This document shows positions 12,047-23,400 of a stretch of 64,000 nt of DNA, in pieces (positions within the stretch are counted from its first letter, which is position 1; each line of letters opens with the position of its first letter). Under the pieces are notes generated by a model. The model worked only from the letters and a program-made list of their open reading frames with translations, ran no database searches and was not told where the DNA came from. A program made the position numbers and the translations under genes. The DNA comes from Leptasterias polaris (lineage: Eukaryota > Echinodermata > Asteroidea > Forcipulatida > Asteriidae), in NCBI GenBank assembly GCA_037783415.1, contig JAZGTN010000149.1:1488001-1552000 (forward strand), read 5' to 3'.

Positions 12047-12572
12047 AGCCACAGTACAGACATATAATACCAGTGCGCCCTCACCGACAAAATGTAGCTA
12101 TTGTGGTGGCGATCAAGGGACTTGACGGGGTCGTTTCCTACTCCACGCATTGAATAGAAAAATCTCCCGAATGGGGAGATGTACAAAACCAATGGGGGCG
12201 TGGAAGTGCCGCCCCTTTCATTTAGTATTCATCTTACGCTGTGACGTTTGTATCATGTATCTACGGACGTAAGCATATCCAGAATGGCTGCCGGGCGGAA
12301 GAGGGGGTGGGTGTTTTAAGTCGCTGAATTGCATTTGTCAACAATTCAAAGTATGCATTTGCAAACAATACCAATCCCAATGTATACGTAATATTAACTT
12401 GAATTCAAATACATTTGTAGTTTTTATATATATTAATGCATTTCGCTCCTCGACAAAGTACTTTACCCCCCGCAAATAACAAAATCAACGAGTCTTCTTT
12501 TTTAAGGCGTTTGATTGGACAACAAGTAATGCGCCGTAACTTTGCATATTCGTAAGTGAATACATTTACATA
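12047..12572. other. Stretch between Penelope-like pieces
   Basis: No coding frame. It separates the RT N-terminus (12046) from a further Penelope-like 5' piece (12573-12833). GGACTTGA-containing blocks recur near 12000, 12118 and 12598, which suggests an insertion or rearrangement. Boundaries are unclear. Confidence 0.35.
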
Positions 12573-12833
12573 TCAGGCAACTGCGGGATCGTCAAGTCCC
12601 TGTCCCGCGCGCGGAACAGGTTGGGGGAATGCAGAGCGCAAAACAATAGTTTTCTGACGATGAGGCAAGGAAGTAGGGCCTTGCACGGGATTGGGACTTG
12701 AGTCAAGTCTAGGTGATTGGCGGAGCTGTGTTATGGTGTGGCGTTCATCTTGGGGGAGGTTGTTGGGAGTAAAGGTGTTAGGGACATTTAGAACCTCAGA
12801 GTTGACTGAATTGATGTAGGTTTCTAGAGCCAC
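12573..12833 (-). pseudogene. Probable Penelope-like element 5' coding piece
   Basis: The frame on the - strand (86 codons) ends in a region where a neighbouring frame reads FRARDRDLTIPQLPD. This is similar to LARERDLN at the start of the RT piece at 12044. It is likely the N-terminal part of the same or a second Penelope-like copy. Not a host gene. Confidence 0.4.
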
Positions 12834-13574
12834 ATCTCGGTTCTTGGAAGGGATTTATTACTAAACCTGTTAAGGAAAAAAGTAAGCACAATCCTGTAGA
12901 GCGAATGGGTTATGAAACCAATGGAAAAGGAAAATGTTTTATTTCTAAATCTGTAAAGAGAAAAAGTTAGCAGAATCCTGTAGGGAGAACGGGTTATGAA
13001 ACCTTTGGAAAAGGAAATGGTTTAATATCTGCTCAATTAGATATGTGGAGTACAAAGGCGCGTCAAGTTACCCCTCCCCTCCCTCTCCAAATACAAACTT
13101 CCCGGCACCGGTATAACTTTCCAAACGTCCGAACATCAATTTTGAAAGATGTCTCTACACCTCTCGGAACATATAGGAAATTTAATTTTAGGGCCTAGTC
13201 AAACACAAATGGACGGTCATGTGGGTCAAGTCAAGTTTGAGTTTTCACGAATGAGGGACGGGCATATTAACCTACATTCCTTTAATGTGCGCAAAAGAAG
13301 TTATCATGATTTTGCCCTTTTCCAAACATTATCTCACGAGGTGAAACAGAGTTGAACATTTTCTAATGACAAGTGCTAGGCGGAAAGTTGTGTAACTGGC
13401 ACGTACTTATCTTTAATGGTATTTGTTGTACAATTGATGTTAATGGATTGTCATCAACAAAGCTTTCTGATACGCATTGTGAGTTAACGATGCCATATCA
13501 ACGCTCATTATTTGTCATGTTATTGCTACAGGGCCTGTTTTCCCCTAGCAAATACTTACTAAATCCCAATAAAT

Positions 13575-13852
13575 CGTTCCCTATAGGCAGGATCAGGAAC
13601 GACGCCAGGGTATTGTATGTGGGCAACAAATCTTTAAAGGGATACGTTGACTTGGATCGGGCGAGTAAGTCTATGAAAAGCGTTTGAAACCGTTTGTTAT
13701 GAAATGCATATAGAAATGGTGTTTTAAAAGTAGAATATAATGATCCACACAAATATGCCTCGGAATTGGGTGGTTTTCCTTTTACTTTGAGAACTAACAC
13801 GGCACGCCATTTTGTGGAGCCAAATTGTTGACTCCACAAAATGGCGGAGGTT
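13575..13852 (-). mobile_element. Non-autonomous repeat (MITE-like), copy 2
   Basis: It matches 700-965 in reverse orientation over most of its length. At its end, GCCATTTTGTGGAG (13807-13820) and CTCCACAAAATGGC (13832-13845) form a short hairpin. No protein is encoded. Confidence 0.65.
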
Positions 13853-13935
13853 AGTTAACAACTAAATGAATTGTCAGATACCCTACTTCATCTCACGTTG
13901 TTTGCAGTTTTTGCCGTAATTTCATGCGTATAAGG

Positions 13936-14036
13936 CGCTCGGCGTATAACGCGCAGTACCCTCAAATTACCATAGAGATTCAAGCGTTGGCGTATAACGC
14001 GCAGTACCCTCAAATTACCATAGAGATTCAAGCGTT
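13936..14036. repeat. 48-base tandem duplication
   Basis: The unit starting GCGTATAACGCGCAGTACCC and ending CAAGCGTT is present twice in tandem with no visible difference in the core. Confidence 0.85.
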
Positions 14037-14472
14037 AATAGATAAGGTGCACCGCCGGCCGCGTAATGCGCACCATCACGGTACATGTATTTGTGCACTG
14101 TATGTGGCATAAGCTAAAGTCGTTTGTTGTTTTTTTCTTTGACATATCACTTCATGTGTGAGAAAAAACAAAAAACATATGAAAATGAGTTATCCAGAAT
14201 GATTGCTTTGGGCAGCTTTAGAAACTTTAAAATATGTATAAATTTTTGATAACAAGTATAGACTTTTTCAAGGGACATATGATGGGCTTTGTAAAGCTGT
14301 TAATATACTCGGTAAATTTGGAACACACTTTCAACCTCTCTGCACTATCGTATACTATAGGTAAAGAAAATGAGGAAAATACGTCCATCCAGAGTGTGTG
14401 CAAGGTTGCCAATTATAACAATATTACTATGAGACTATTGTTGTTTATTAACCCACTATTTTGTGCGTGAAG

Positions 14473-14692
14473 TGTTGCACATCAAAGTTAATCTCACATA
14501 AGCTATTGTCTGGTGGTACTGTTTGGTGGAAAGCCTAAAAAATAACACAAAGAAATTCCATTTGTTTGGTGTCACCAGTTGTTGCACATCAAAGTTAATC
14601 TCACATAATCATACTGTCTGGTGATACGGTCTGGTGGAAAACCTAACAAATAATACAAATCAATTTCGTTTGTTTGGTCCCACCATGTCTGC
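14473..14692. repeat. 108-base tandem duplication
   Basis: Two copies of a unit starting GTTGCACATCAAAGTTAATC and containing CTGGTGG and TTTGTTTGGT. They differ at several positions. No coding role seen. Confidence 0.8.
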
Positions 14693-14699
14693 CATATGA

Positions 14700-17270
14700 G
14701 TCAATGGCACAACTAACATACTTCTTTTTTAGCAGGTCAGCCGTTTGGAATGTTTGCTAACTTCCCGAGAAAAAACAACCCGAAAATGAGCTTTTTCTCA
14801 AACCGACTAGCTGCCAATTTTCATGAAGCACTTCTGAATTTCCCAAATCAAATAGGGCCAACTTTAACGCCTTCATTTATCAAGTCTACCCAAAGGTTGA
14901 AACACAGAACCTCAAAACATTATAATTCAAAAGATTTTGTGGATTTTTTTTTTTGTTTAGTGTGGTGCAACCTTACTTGACGTTACAGGCTGAAGTCAAT
15001 CAAGACCTGTTCATTGTTTGACACCAGCAATGGCGGCGAACGAAAGGATTCTTTGACTGCAATCTTTGATCACAAACAATGTATCCTTACGCGCGTGTAT
15101 CGCGCTGTGTACGGCTCTCAGCCAATGATAGCTGTTCATTGACCTTATTGAGGGGGCTGTTTATTAGTAATATTAAGGCAAAAATTGACACAATAAGCTC
15201 TGATAATAATAATAATAATAATAAAAGGCAAAAATCCGCCTAAAGAGACGCTCAAGGCGCAATACCCCCAATGTAAACAAAATATGATCACACAATGGAG
15301 TAAAAATGGTAGGATAAACATTATGTGCATTGCGAATTGTGTAAGGCATTACACTGTGTTTTCCGTTGCTCGTGATATCCAACTCATCCACATTTCGGCG
15401 AAATTTAAACCCGGGTGCTAAAATGAGATAATATTTACCGTGATCTGCTAGGTAGAGCTGATGGGTACAGCTCGGCATTTTGCTAAGCACGTACTCCAAC
15501 ATACAGTGTACAGTACGCATCAGCAATGTGTGAAACTACGGAGGTGTGCAAGTGCCATTTGTTTGTTGAAATCTTTAGACGACACAATTAAATAAACCGA
15601 CGCCTGCGTTAAAATTTGCTGAAGATTGCGACAACCTGTAATAAGATGTCGATTATAATAGAGAAGCCATGAAAGCTTCATTGTCGCCATCTTTGGTTAC
15701 GTTACTACTCTATGTCGACATTATTGTCATCCTATGATAAATCTGACATCTACACTGTATAGGCCTATATCGTCATACTGAGTTAAACTCTTTCTGGAAG
15801 TGGACACTGATGACATCCCGAGCTTAGTTTGACAACCTTATTTTACCTTACCAATCCTGTTTGTGCCAATCGGCACGTAATGCACCCACATTCCTTTACC
15901 ATTTCCCATTAACCTTTGCGTTAAGGCCCCGTGCTTCGGTCTATAATTTCCAACAAATTTCCTTCATTTTGTTTCAACAGTTTTTCTCCAAGCTGTTTTC
16001 GGCCTTCCAACTTTTCCCTTGCCCTGCCCTCTGTTGAACATGTCAATACAGCCTTTCAAATGTGACTGACTGTTCTATTCTCTTACACGGCCAAGCCATT
16101 TACATCTTCTTCGTTTGACCTCCGCATTATTTATTTAAAATTGTGCTAGATGTTGATATGTTCAATTGAGATCTTGCTAAGCCAAAATATCTGCATCACC
16201 CTCTTCAAATTGGAATTGTAATGAACCCAGTTCGACAATCTACTCTACATAAAGTCATACTCATCTTAATTGTACCTGGAAGGCGACACTGCATGTCGAC
16301 ATCATCCCGATATAATAATAATAATAATAATAATGATACTTATACCGCGCATGTTACATAATATTAAACACCACATATCGTCATTAGAGTTAAATTAGTT
16401 CTGGCTTTCTACCTTTGTCGCCCTGAGATAATTTCCATCAAAAGTGACACCAAATTGCCACTTTGAAGCTTCACATTTAACCGTTGCATTTTAAGTTTGA
16501 GTCGCATTTTAGTGTTCTAGATTTTTGGGGCTAATAGTGGAATTCATGGGACACCATAGTCTCCTCCTTTTTTCCTTTTTTCAATAGTTTATGTTCACGT
16601 GACGCAACTCAGGGGTCATATTATAGCCATACTTCCAACTGACAACACCAGCAATGGAGTGAGATTTATGTGTAGGTGGCTCGTTACATACAACGGATAT
16701 CGGGATGTGTTGGAGAGGGTAATGATTTTAATAGCCGTCTGTATGAGCTAAACTCCCAGTAACTTGTGGACTCTTCCATTATAAAATCGGGGTATCTCAA
16801 AATATTCTACTTAGATTGTTTCCAACATTTAGAGTCAAGTTTTGATTAACACACGACAATCTTGTCCCGGTGAAGTCGTAAAGCTACAATAGCGTAACTA
16901 TGCACTTTTATTAGGTGCAAGTAAAAACTGGAAGAACATTTAAACTCTGGAAATAAGTTTGTTTTCAAAAATTGCGATTCCTCGACCTAGTTCTATTTTC
17001 TATTCTTCCCCCCCCCCCCCCCTTCTTTTTTCACTAATCTCAAAGAGTTCGGATGGAGTTTAGAACGGGATAAGCCCACGGGCCTTTCGACAACTTGTAA
17101 TATGATTATTTGTTCATTTAATTTTTACATAAAAAGGTTTGCTTGATCAAGGAGTGTGTGTTTAAAAAGCCCAATCGATCATCTCATTGGCTAATATCAA
17201 GTAAGAAGATATTTCAATTTTCCGATGTGAGTGGGTGTTTGGGGGCGTGGTCTGATACCGTGGAATGGGT
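14700..17270. other. Non-coding stretch upstream of the saposin-like gene
   Basis: Contains TAA-type microsatellites at 15204-15225 and 16314-16336 and a C-rich run at 17010-17022. No exon or RNA gene was recognised. Confidence 0.5.
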
Positions 17271-17280
17271 TTGGTGAAGG

Positions 17281-17287
17281 TATATAA
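17281..17287 (+). promoter_or_regulatory. TATA box of the saposin-like gene
   Basis: TATATAA lies 108-114 bases upstream of the ATG at 17395. A transcription start about 25-30 bases downstream (near 17310) would leave a 5' leader of about 85 bases. No other core element is assigned. Confidence 0.6.
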
Positions 17288-17394
17288 AGACGTTCCTGGT
17301 CAAATCCGGCACAGAACGCGAGAAGACAACCAACCAAAACTCCTATCCCACAACTAAGTTCACGCTTTACACAAAAGTATCCTTCAAGAGAGAC

Positions 17395-17452
17395 ATGGCT
17401 TTGACTCTAGTGTTTTTGATTGCATGCCTGGCTTTTGGCGCCAACGGCAAGG
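17395..17452 (+). CDS. Saposin-like gene exon 1 (signal peptide)
   Basis: Start ATG preceded by GAGAC. It encodes the hydrophobic leader and ends in phase 1 at AAGG|GTAAGT. No upstream in-frame ATG is needed to form a normal signal peptide. Confidence 0.88.
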
Positions 17453-20400
17453 GTAAGTTTTGCGTCGTAAAGTTGTAGAAAACCTGAACAAACGTTCGGT
17501 TGGTCTTATACTAAAACGTGTGTCTAAGTCAACATAATATTCAAGACGTTTTCACTGAAGGGCGCATTAATAGTAAAAGAGATAAATGATAGAAATTTCA
17601 CAACATTCAGAAGAGATTTATACTATGTATAACATTTTGAGATAAATGATAGAAATTTCACAACATTCAGAAGAGATTTATACTATGTATAACATATTGA
17701 AAATTTCATGTTTTACATCGGCCTAAATGATTGTTTCTTTATAAAGGTGTTACATAACCCCTTATTCAGCTTACAACGTCCACAGAGACTTCAAGTCAAT
17801 GCAACACGCATGCTTGGAAGAAACAACACATTACTCAAATTCGAAAATTCTCCTCATTGGCTCCTTGCTCGCTGTCGTATTAGTTTTGAATTACTCTCAC
17901 TAGTATGTCTCGTCCTTTGGATGGGGCGTAAAGCCGTTGGGCCTGTGTGTTGTGTAAGCACGTAAAAGAATCCAGTGCACTTTTCTAAAAGAGAAGGGGT
18001 TCACCCCGGTGTTCCTGGCTTGATTGGCTGCATTATTGCAACACAGCACATTGTAACCATTACATGGTGCTATGTAAAGGAATATGTATCATACTTCAAA
18101 ACGTAGCGCCACATACCTTGCCGGAAAATACTGACTGTTGAAGCGCATTGAGTGTCACTGAGTGACAGATATGAGCGCTATATAATAAGAAGCCACTTTA
18201 TATTGTTATTAATGACTCGGTATAGACCCTCTCAGTTCATTAGATCTAAAGAGTTGTTCTTGCTTGGTGTCTGTTTCACTCGCACTACCTAGGGGGATCG
18301 ATCATTCTCATCATGCATCCTCATCTTTGGGAATAACCTTCCTCAAAATATTACTAACATAGGCCTATCTTCTGTGAGTATAGTTTAGTGAAATTCTCAA
18401 ATCATTGTTGTTCACTCAAGCTTATAGCTCAAAAGTATAGTTTCGTGTTCTCTCAGGTAGTTGCTATTATATTCGTGTACTTATTTTATTTCCGTTAATG
18501 TTCCCGGTTTCTGCGCAATGAGCATCTTTTGTGATGGATACCGGCGCATTATAAATATTCCAATTATTATTATTACTATTTTATTATATAAGTCTACTGA
18601 TTGTTCTATGGCATAGTAAAAAGAAAAGACAAAATATACATAAGTTTTGTGTCACAAAACACAGGGAATTCTTTAAAACATTGTTGTTCGCTCAAGCTTA
18701 TGGCCCCTGAAGTAATGTGTTTTGTTTCTCTCGGGTAGTTGCTAAAGGCCTTTATATAATTATGTTCTTTTAGTTAATTATTCCGTTTTACTGCGCCATG
18801 AGCATCTTTTGCGATGGATACCGGCGCATTATAAATATTCATATTATTAGTAACTCTAATAATTCATGTTATCGCATAAACGATAAAATACATTATTCGC
18901 CGCAGAAGACCCCCGCAGTGTACCAGAGCCGTGCTACAAGACATGGTGCTGACAGCTTGGTTATGGGCGTCCTCTGCTGCAAGGTTGTTGGGCAATAAAT
19001 TGGTTAGACTAGCCTTGGTGACGTCCCTTGTGGGTGGTTTGGACGTAAGCCATAAGGGTAACCCAACTTTTTACCCGGGGTAGCAAGGCTGACCTTTATG
19101 CAAAGTGTGGGTGGTCAAATTGACCTTTATTTTAGGTTGCGTAACGAACACATGGCACATCTGAGGAGCGGGTAAGCTAGTCACTTCGGCTCAGCTTTCA
19201 CTGAGAGTAACATTTACTTCGAAACCCGCCACCATCCCCATTACGGCCTCCCATTTTTAATTTGGGGGGGGGGGGTTTCCTCTGCCTATTGTGGGGACAA
19301 ATACTTTGGGGGATTGTCATATTCAATTTTCAAAGGCATTATTTTTCTAAGGAAGTGGACTGCCACTGCTTTGGGTCAAACAAATTAATGGGGGGTTTGT
19401 CTGAAATGTTAACGTTGTAATGTTTATTTGGTAACACTAGCACCCTCTTGTTCAGGTGGGGCTAGTTCATGTAATCCAACCGCATGTACCAGCGGTGGAA
19501 TCACTTTAAACCTTGTATGATTATGTAATTATATCATTGATTTTAGAAACACTGCTGTTAGTGTTTTATAGGGGCGGGCAAGCTGCCATCTCTTTTATCG
19601 GCAATCATTTTAAGTCCGCTTTTATGACATTATTTTAAAGCACTGCTGTTTAACTAGTGTTATATATAGAGGCTGGGCAAGCTGCCCCCTCATTTTATCT
19701 ATGGCAAGCTGCCAAGTAATCCGGGGCCGGTACATTTTGATGGGCAAGCTGCCCTTGGGCATTTGCCCTTCATTAAGTCATGATCATGTCATGAGTTGTA
19801 ATAAGTATTGCATTTTATTGTATTCTCGTACATATTTGCTAAACTGGTAATTGACCAGACCTTGTTACAAAATAAAAGCAGTTGAAGCTGCGCCAAAAGT
19901 CAAGTTATGTTTTTGCTATTATATTATTGTGGGGTGTCGTCTGAGAATAAAGGATGCGTATAATATTGGTAAAATTTAACATATAAATGTTCACAGATTT
20001 GCACATAACCTACGTCGTATAAAGGTGGAAACTTCCCTTGAAATGTATTAAAAACAATTAGTCTTAATCAACGGTGATAACATCCAATGTTTGAAAACAA
20101 CGAAAGCAGATAATGGTATTTTTGAACAATTACCAATGTTGAACACACTTTTTTAGGCATATAGGGCTTTATACTGATAAATACTTTTATATAGTTTAAA
20201 CTGTTCTGAGAGAGGATTCCCGTAGAACAAAAATGTTTTGATAACTTTTCACCCCAAAACATTTGAATCAATTCATGTATAAATCGTTTCTTAGATGTTT
20301 GAAGGTTGGTGTCCGTTCGCGAATGCTGCAGCCAGAGATGCGGTTGGCACCCGCTATACAACTCGCTAATAAACCCGGATGAATTTGACGTTCTTGTGAA

Positions 20401-23400
20401 AAAAAAACTGTGAATTCAGCTTAAATTATTATGTGACTTTTATTGTATCTTTCTTGATAATTTTGCCAACAAATTAAAATAGTATTGAAAATAAAAAAAT
20501 AAAAACCCATTAATGACCTACCTCAAATAAACAAAGTTTGTATTTCCCTTCAAAATGTGAAGAAGAATTTTTACTATATTTATAAAGTGTATATTTATAA
20601 GCAAATAATTATTTGAATGGTGAATATGAACCGTATTGTGTGTTTTGACGACAAATTGGTGTCAAATTCCACGCTTGCTTTAATTGAGTATAAAAACAAC
20701 TGATTATGTTAGTACGACACTTTGTTGGTTACTTCACGCAGAATTATTGTATGAATTAAACATCAATTGGTAGTTTGTTTGTTCAACTTCAGTAAAACTA
20801 CTGTTGATATTGCTTGTAACGGTAATTGTTTACCTAACTTTTTGCTGTTTGGTTTATTTTGTTGTTTTAAATGTTTTCTTTAAGGGTTACACCACAACAA
20901 GTTAGAGAAGCTCGCGGTCTGCACCGGTCAGCAGTCGGCGTGTTTGAGCTGTGTCAATCTAATTGAATTTGTGCATGGAGCCATTAACGATGATGGTTTT
21001 GAGGTAGGATAATGGTTTAAATTAATTATTGATAAAAAACTATTATATCACTGTAAAATATTAACTGTAAAATTTTACAGTAAATTACTGGCAGCACGGG
21101 CGCCAGTAACATACTGTAATTTTTACAGGATCATTTTGTATTACTGTTAATACAAATACATTAGTATAGTGTAAAAAGAATTGTAATTTACCGTTGCTCA
21201 CTATGACAGTACGTTACTGTAATTCAATTACATTAGTGTAGTGTAAAAAGTATTGTAATTTACTGTTGCTCACTGTTGATGCTGTAAGTATTGTGTTGTA
21301 AATTATACCTTCTTTCCAAGCTACTGTAAATAGGACGCCCTCTGTAAAACAGCGGCTTACTGTTATTTGACACTGATGTGTCGAGCCCCCTGTATTTGAA
21401 AATATGGTATTATAATGTAATATCATCAATAGCCTACTGACAGCTGTTAAATTATTGCAAATAATTGTTTTATACTGTGATAAAATCACTTATAACATTA
21501 ATGAAATACAAAATAATTTTTCAATTCTATATTTTGCGTTAATTTTGATTTTTGTACATGAAAAAGAAAGTTCTTACTGTCAGTAAATTATTGAAAATGT
21601 TACAGTTACAATCTATTAAGGTAATGACACATAATTTAAAAACATGTTCAGCAAAAACACAAAAATGTTTTCTGATAAACGTTTCAAATTTGTAATACAA
21701 CTTACTCGTCCATTTTACATCATAAAATATAGATCATAAAATTGTAAAAAAATTATTCATGTTGTATCTAATGTTTAACTTTGACAATAATTATATTTAA
21801 GGTGAAACTTTGGAACATTTGTTTTTAACTTCAAACTTTTAAAAATTGTTAACATTTATATGAATTCCAAATCAAAAAGTTAGAGTGACCTAATATACTT
21901 CGTCTTGGAGCCAAGACTTCTTCATCTTGTCACTTTGTCAGTAGCCTCTGAAGAAGTCTTGGCTCCAATACGAAATATATTAGGCCACTCTAACTTCTTT
22001 ATTTCTATATTTCCGGTCAACCTAGTCAGCGAGCAGTTTACAGCTGAATGGGGGTGTAGCTTACCCCCCCTCCCCTATTAAGCACAAATATTCCGTGTTT
22101 AAAAACTGTCTACTTCTATGTTTGTATGTGGAGATCAAGTACAACAGAGTGCTCATAAACAGTTATCTAATAGTGGACCCAATCTATTGGAATGAATATA
22201 AACATAATAAGCTTACACCCCCCCCCCCCCTTAAGAAATGTCAAAAATCACAATGCTTGCAAATAAAAATGGTAAATTTGACGCTGCAACAAAATGTGTT
22301 GCCACGATATGATAGGTTGTATGAAGAAAAAAAAGGGGGTTTGATTTACCCATACACCGATGTGTGTTAAGCACTGTATACTCAGTACTTTCCCTGAGTG
22401 CCGTGAAAAGTACCGAGTATAAAGTGCTTTACACACATCGGTGTATGGGTAAATCAAACAAATAACTTTCTTTATCCCCGATGCAAATACAGCATCTATG
22501 AAATGACAAACTCGTTTGTGTTTCAAATCCATACATAATGGGTTGACAATTGTTGACAATGGTACCATTGCTTAGTGAATGTTGAACTGTTAAGATAAAA
22601 TAAATAAAGTAATGTCATGATTAATGCAACAGGTACAACATGTAACAACCCTTGAGCTTATATTAAAAAAATAACAGTCACACCCTGGTCTTATAAAGTC
22701 AGGTTTTTAAAACTGTGTCCTTTGTATACACAAAGGATAATAAACAAAACTTACCTATGAATAATTCCATCATCCATGGTGTTTGATCCATCATTTGGGT
22801 ACATGACGTTAAGGACGTAGAAAGATCCAAACATCTCTGTCAGTGCCCTTGTAAAGTTCTCGATACAGTCATTCACAACATAATGGTCAATTATCAATTA
22901 CCAGCAATTGATTCACCTTTTGACATAAAGAAGAAAAATACAAAAATGTAAAAAAAGGGCGTTGTGATGAACATAATGAAACAAAAACAATATATTCATA
23001 TAAATTTAATACAGTTTCTTTGCAATATCAAGGAATAAATCTGAGCACTGTGAGTGAAACAACAGAGTGAGGAACACCAAGAAAAAAAAAAGTTCAAGTT
23101 CACAAGAGCTGGGCACCATATGCAGTGTTTTCGCGGGTCAATGTCGATTTTGGTTGTCTGCCAATTTTTGAGAGTGCAGCGAGAACGGTTGTCTGGTGTG
23201 ACGTTGGTTTATTTATAGTTTATTAGGGCCAATTAGTTATTTTCCAAGCAGCGCTGCATGTAACATTTGAAAGCCCTTTACCGTGAATGTAAATTGCATT
23301 TAAAGTGAGTGTAAATACTAAACAGTGAATTACTGTAATATTTGTTTTACATGGATTTACTGTGGCAAAACACAGTAAAGTGCCGTATCATACGTTATTG

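Noticed and set aside
15145..15526. Two overlapping - strand frames (61 and 117 codons)
   Set aside because: They depend on a (TAA)n microsatellite and have no recognisable domain.
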